A stretch of 64,000 bases of DNA from Bacillus sp. AFS006103 (GTDB lineage Bacteria; Bacillota; Bacilli; Bacillales; Cytobacillaceae): positions 1 through 64,000 of the forward strand of contig NTXX01000028.1 of assembly GCA_002559145.1 (NCBI GenBank). The letters are read 5' to 3'. The notes under the pieces were generated by a model that was not told the origin of the DNA, made no database searches, and saw only the letters and a program-made list of their open reading frames with translations. Below, piece by piece: positions 61,418-64,000 of this stretch. How positions within the stretch are numbered: position 1 is the stretch's first letter; every line of letters starts with the position of its first letter. The translations under genes were made by a program, and so were the position numbers.

Positions 61418-63261
61418 TATTTATTCTTCCTTTCATCTCCAAAATGTAATAAAAAATCACCATATGTCCTTTTTCCCTCGTTTAGCCCTAATTTTTTATT
61501 TAACTGAATACCAGCTTCTGCAGTTGTATCCATTATTCTTAAAATTCTATTTTGCGTTACATTCATTAATTTCCTTTTTTCAATTGCAAAGGGGAGTTGA
61601 TAAGCTATTAATGGAATAGGTTCTTTTAGCATTGAAACCTTGCTTGGCTCCAATTGCACAATGAGATGATTATTTGTTAAAGACATATAATCGATTAAAT
61701 TACTATTAGAACGGTCTAATAAAGGCATCATGTAAATTTTTTTGGGTAATTCATAATTTGTGTTATTGCTTTGATTATAATCTTTTAATACTTGTTGCAA
61801 TGTTAATAGATACTTATCTAAAAATGCTTCCTCCAATAGCCATGTATAGGGATATATAAAAGAGTATCCTTTATAAAATTTTGTTTTTAAGTTGCCAGCA
61901 AAAATACTTAGACCATCGGAATAACCTTCATAAGCTCCTTCACTTTTTTTGTTAATATTGGTAAAAATAGGTTTTTTACTTTTGTGAATTTTTAATGTGT
62001 ACTTTCTTTGTATTTGATCTAAATTTGGTTTTTGCATAGGTTGATCCATTATTCTCAGACGAGTTGGAAGGATAGAATTAGAAGGCAACCATCCATAATT
62101 AGTAGGAAGGAATAATCCTGTAGATTTTTGATTTTCTATATAACTAACTTCTATTGAAAAACTATCAAGCCTTTCTGGAAGCTGAACTATTATAAAGTCC
62201 CCAACAGTGTTAAAATGCAGTTTTTTGTTATTTAAAGTAATATTAAGAACAGAAAATCCTTGATACAAACTAAATATTATTTTTTTACTTCTTAGTTGTG
62301 TTATTTTCATATTTACTTTATAAGAAGGTCTTTTCTCCATATAAATGTCAATGTTATATGAATTAATTTGATACTTGAAGCTTTCCTTCTCAATGTCTAC
62401 TAATGGTTGATAATAACTGTCTGCCGATTTCTCATTTTTAAAAACATAAGGATTTAGGGAGTTTAGTAATAAAACACTGATAATTGATAAAAATAATAAA
62501 TTCCTATTTCCATTGCCTACTTGATTCCTTAATGCCACTATCACAAAAATGATTATCAAAAATATAGTGAAAATGAGCTTTTTTAACCAGAATATTTCTT
62601 CTCCAAAATATGTGTTATATGGCATATCCGGTTCTATTATGGAAACATTTATATTGTTAAAGTAGGAAAGTAACTCATCTGAATAACGTATATTCATAGC
62701 ACTGAACAATGGGATAAGTACATTATTAATTGGAGTTAGCAGCAGACAGATTATTATAAGCATTAAAAAACCAAATTTTTTAAAATTTAATAAGCCTATA
62801 GTTAAACCTAAGATGCTAGATATAAGAAATGGAAAACACCAATTATTTAACAAATATAGAAGTGTATCGATATATAAATTTATATTTGCATGAGATATAA
62901 CATAATAGATCAGAATGTATAATAAATTTATAGATACGAACAAGAGGTTAATTAAATTTACAATAATTAGATTGACTACATTCCTTAGCAAGTATGGAAC
63001 ATATATTGAAGAGAAATAAACATTGTATCCTTTATCTTGCAAAGAATTTCTATACCCGAGAATGGTAAAGTTGAGCATACCTAAAGTAACTATATAACTT
63101 GAATATTTAATTGTACTACCCGGATCACCTTCCAGATATAGATAGTAAGTAATACAATAAATAGAATAGGCTAAAATAAGAATTTGAATCACCCAAAAAT
63201 ACCATACTCTTTTCAGTAGATTCAGCTTTAAACACATTAACGCCAACACTGATCTGATCAT
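61417..63261 (-). CDS. Large ABC-type membrane protein with an extracytoplasmic domain
   Basis: 614 residues from ATG 63261, with AGGAGG upstream. About seven N-terminal spans fill residues 10-275, and the C-terminal 320 residues are soluble and beta-rich (KLHFNTVGDFIIVQLPERLD, GLFLPTNYGWLPS). The fused outside domain is unusual for a plain permease and may receive or fold the exported protein. It is separated from the secreted-protein gene by a hairpin terminator at 63293-63327. Confidence 0.65.
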   Translation of the reverse strand: MIRSVLALMCLKLNLLKRVWYFWVIQILILAYSIYCITYYLYLEGDPGSTIKYSSYIVTLGMLNFTILGYRNSLQDKGYNVYFSSIYVPYLLRNVVNLIIVNLINLLFVSINLLYILIYYVISHANINLYIDTLLYLLNNWCFPFLISSILGLTIGLLNFKKFGFLMLIIICLLLTPINNVLIPLFSAMNIRYSDELLSYFNNINVSIIEPDMPYNTYFGEEIFWLKKLIFTIFLIIIFVIVALRNQVGNGNRNLLFLSIISVLLLNSLNPYVFKNEKSADSYYQPLVDIEKESFKYQINSYNIDIYMEKRPSYKVNMKITQLRSKKIIFSLYQGFSVLNITLNNKKLHFNTVGDFIIVQLPERLDSFSIEVSYIENQKSTGLFLPTNYGWLPSNSILPTRLRIMDQPMQKPNLDQIQRKYTLKIHKSKKPIFTNINKKSEGAYEGYSDGLSIFAGNLKTKFYKGYSFIYPYTWLLEEAFLDKYLLTLQQVLKDYNQSNNTNYELPKKIYMMPLLDRSNSNLIDYMSLTNNHLIVQLEPSKVSMLKEPIPLIAYQLPFAIEKRKLMNVTQNRILRIMDTTAEAGIQLNKKLGLNEGKRTYGDFLLHFGDERKNK

Positions 63262-63292
63262 TTACATTCCTCCTGAAAGTGAATATATATTC

Positions 63293-63327
63293 AAAAAAAG
63301 GAACCATCAAAGACGATTCCTTTTTTT
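63293..63327 (-). terminator. Hairpin terminator between secreted protein and permease genes
   Basis: On the minus strand GGAATCGTC-N-TTGATGGTTCC type pairing lies between A7 and T7 runs. It would let the secreted protein be made in excess over the transporter. Confidence 0.65.
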
Positions 63328-63337
63328 GATATTCTAA

Positions 63338-63733
63338 TTAATAATGATAATCTGAAATTTTCACATAACCATTCGTAATTAGGTAGTCTCCGGTAGCAAC
63401 TGCACGATACTGACCGGATTCTAATGGTACAGCTCCTCCAACTGAGTATCCCGGTCTAACTGTTTGAGAATAAACAATATCGTCAATTAATAATGCTCTG
63501 GAATGTTTTACTTTTGCATACATGGTGTCTTTGTCATCACCATTATATGCATTCATTGTTGCTTCCCCATCATAGACGGATATCCAGCCACCTTCATTGT
63601 AATTGTTAATAGTTAGTGTAGCTTGTGAAGTAACCGTTCCTGCTTTTGCTCCAATAGCTACCATCAACAAAGACATTGCAATTCCAAATAAAACCATATA
63701 CTTTTTATTTAATACTTTAAGGTTGATTGCCAT
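63338..63733 (-). CDS. Small secreted protein, candidate cargo of the second export cluster
   Basis: 131 residues from ATG 63733, with GGAGGTG upstream. The signal peptide is KYMVLFGIAMSLLMVAIGAKA, and the mature part of about 100 residues is Gly-, Tyr- and Thr-rich and beta-like (TVTSQATLTINNYNEGGWIS, DYLITNGYVKISDYHY). I know no family with certainty. It heads the cluster, as the DUF2712-like gene heads the cluster at 6283-10294. Being followed by a terminator, it should be the most expressed gene. Confidence 0.65.
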   Translation of the reverse strand: MAINLKVLNKKYMVLFGIAMSLLMVAIGAKAGTVTSQATLTINNYNEGGWISVYDGEATMNAYNGDDKDTMYAKVKHSRALLIDDIVYSQTVRPGYSVGGAVPLESGQYRAVATGDYLITNGYVKISDYHY

Positions 63734-63810
63734 TTGTATTCACCTCCTTTCATTTAAAGATAATAAAATACTCCTAATTTAATTTGACAACTGCTTCAAT
63801 AATTTTTTGA

Positions 63811-63881
63811 AGGCAGTACCCAGATTTGAACTGGGGTTCAAGGTTTTGCAGACCTTTGCCTTACCACTTGGCTATACTGCC
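63811..63881 (-). tRNA. trnC: tRNA-Cys (GCA)
   Basis: The reverse strand folds as a cloverleaf of 71 bases. The acceptor is GGCAGTA/TACTGCC, the D stem GCC/GGC, the anticodon arm AAGGT-CTGCAAA-ACCTT with anticodon GCA, and the T arm CCCAG-TTCAAAT-CTGGG. The discriminator is T, and CCA is not encoded. A tRNA-Cys is a possible integration site or plasmid-borne codon supplement. Confidence 0.92.
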
Positions 63882-63913
63882 ACTGGAAAGTTAGTAACGG
63901 CTAGTCCTAACTT

Positions 63914-64000
63914 TTAATTAATTAACAACGCTTCCAGCTTTCTTTGATTAAAACCACTAACAATCGTGTCTTTGCCGTTACTTTTAATAACAATTAGAGG
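63914..64000 (-). CDS. Thioredoxin-fold protein, C-terminal fragment (cut by the window end)
   Basis: The frame runs in from the right edge and reads PLIVIKSNGKDTIVSGFNQR, then KLEALLIN and stop. The cis-Pro-like PL(I/V)V, a short strand, S-G-F and an L-x-x-LL helix are the end of a glutaredoxin/NrdH-type fold. Only 28 codons are in the window. Confidence 0.45.
   Translation of the reverse strand, partial: PLIVIKSNGKDTIVSGFNQRKLEALLIN

Overview
The window reads as accessory DNA of a spore-forming, low-GC member of the Bacillaceae, most likely part of a large plasmid or an integrative element. The evidence is the AT-rich composition, strong GGAGG-type ribosome binding sites, TTG and GTG starts, a Spo0E-like phosphatase, a KinB-like sensor kinase, a DUF3231 protein, a holin-like small toxin and many short Bacillus-type peptides. 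No ribosomal operon and no recognisable replication initiator is present. Three site-specific recombinases, insertion-sequence fossils, defence operons and anti-restriction-type genes are scattered among long non-coding stretches, as expected of mobile DNA.

Layout. 1-6.2 kb: a secreted protein, a serine resolvase with its res-like site, a three-gene ABC-3C defence operon (nuclease, middle component, SMC-like ATPase), then colliding IS3 and IS21 fossils. 6.3-10.3 kb: a minus-strand export cluster with one ATPase, three membrane subunits and a membrane-anchored protein, headed by a DUF2712-like secreted protein that lacks a standard start codon. 11-19.2 kb: a tyrosine recombinase and a 5.5 kb RHS/YD-repeat toxin-like gene with a hydrophobic C-terminal domain, a small membrane protein as putative immunity partner and a relic of another RHS copy. 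19.2-24.7 kb: the IetA/IetS-type anti-phage pair, with two unknown genes divergent from it. 24.9-37.6 kb: a leading-region-like block with radC-type and ardC genes, each behind a roughly 500-base leader homologous to the other. It also holds an MqsR-like toxin with a YgiT/HTH/Panacea antitoxin, a sigma factor, a damaged DnaQ-like exonuclease, a DUF3970 protein and coiled-coil and zinc-ribbon proteins.

37.6-44.8 kb: an HU pseudogene, a broken and partly inverted copy of the 33890 gene, then a Spo0E-like phosphatase, a ketoacyl-synthase homologue without its active-site histidines, a KinB-like histidine kinase and a holin-like peptide. 45.5-50 kb: a secreted amidase-type protein, a membrane-anchored protein, and a DUF3231 gene plus a membrane gene bracketed by exact 25-base inverted repeats. 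50-57 kb: a RelA/SpoT-domain protein, a DUF6037 protein, an HNH nuclease, an XerS-like recombinase, a PemK/MazF-type toxin-antitoxin pair and an SH3b protein. 57.5-64 kb: a YvrJ-like peptide, an intracellular subtilisin, and a second minus-strand export cluster (secreted protein, large permease, ATPase, small permease, phospholipase-A2-like protein). The window ends with a tRNA-Cys and the 3' end of a thioredoxin-fold gene.

How the parts fit. Incoming-DNA protection (ArdC, RadC-like), host defence (ABC-3C, IetAS, candidate RelA/HNH locus, toxin-antitoxin pairs), inter-bacterial antagonism (RHS, two export clusters) and interference with the sporulation phosphorelay (Spo0E-like plus KinB-like) are all on one segment. 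All functional calls are from reading sequence and recalled families; no search was run.
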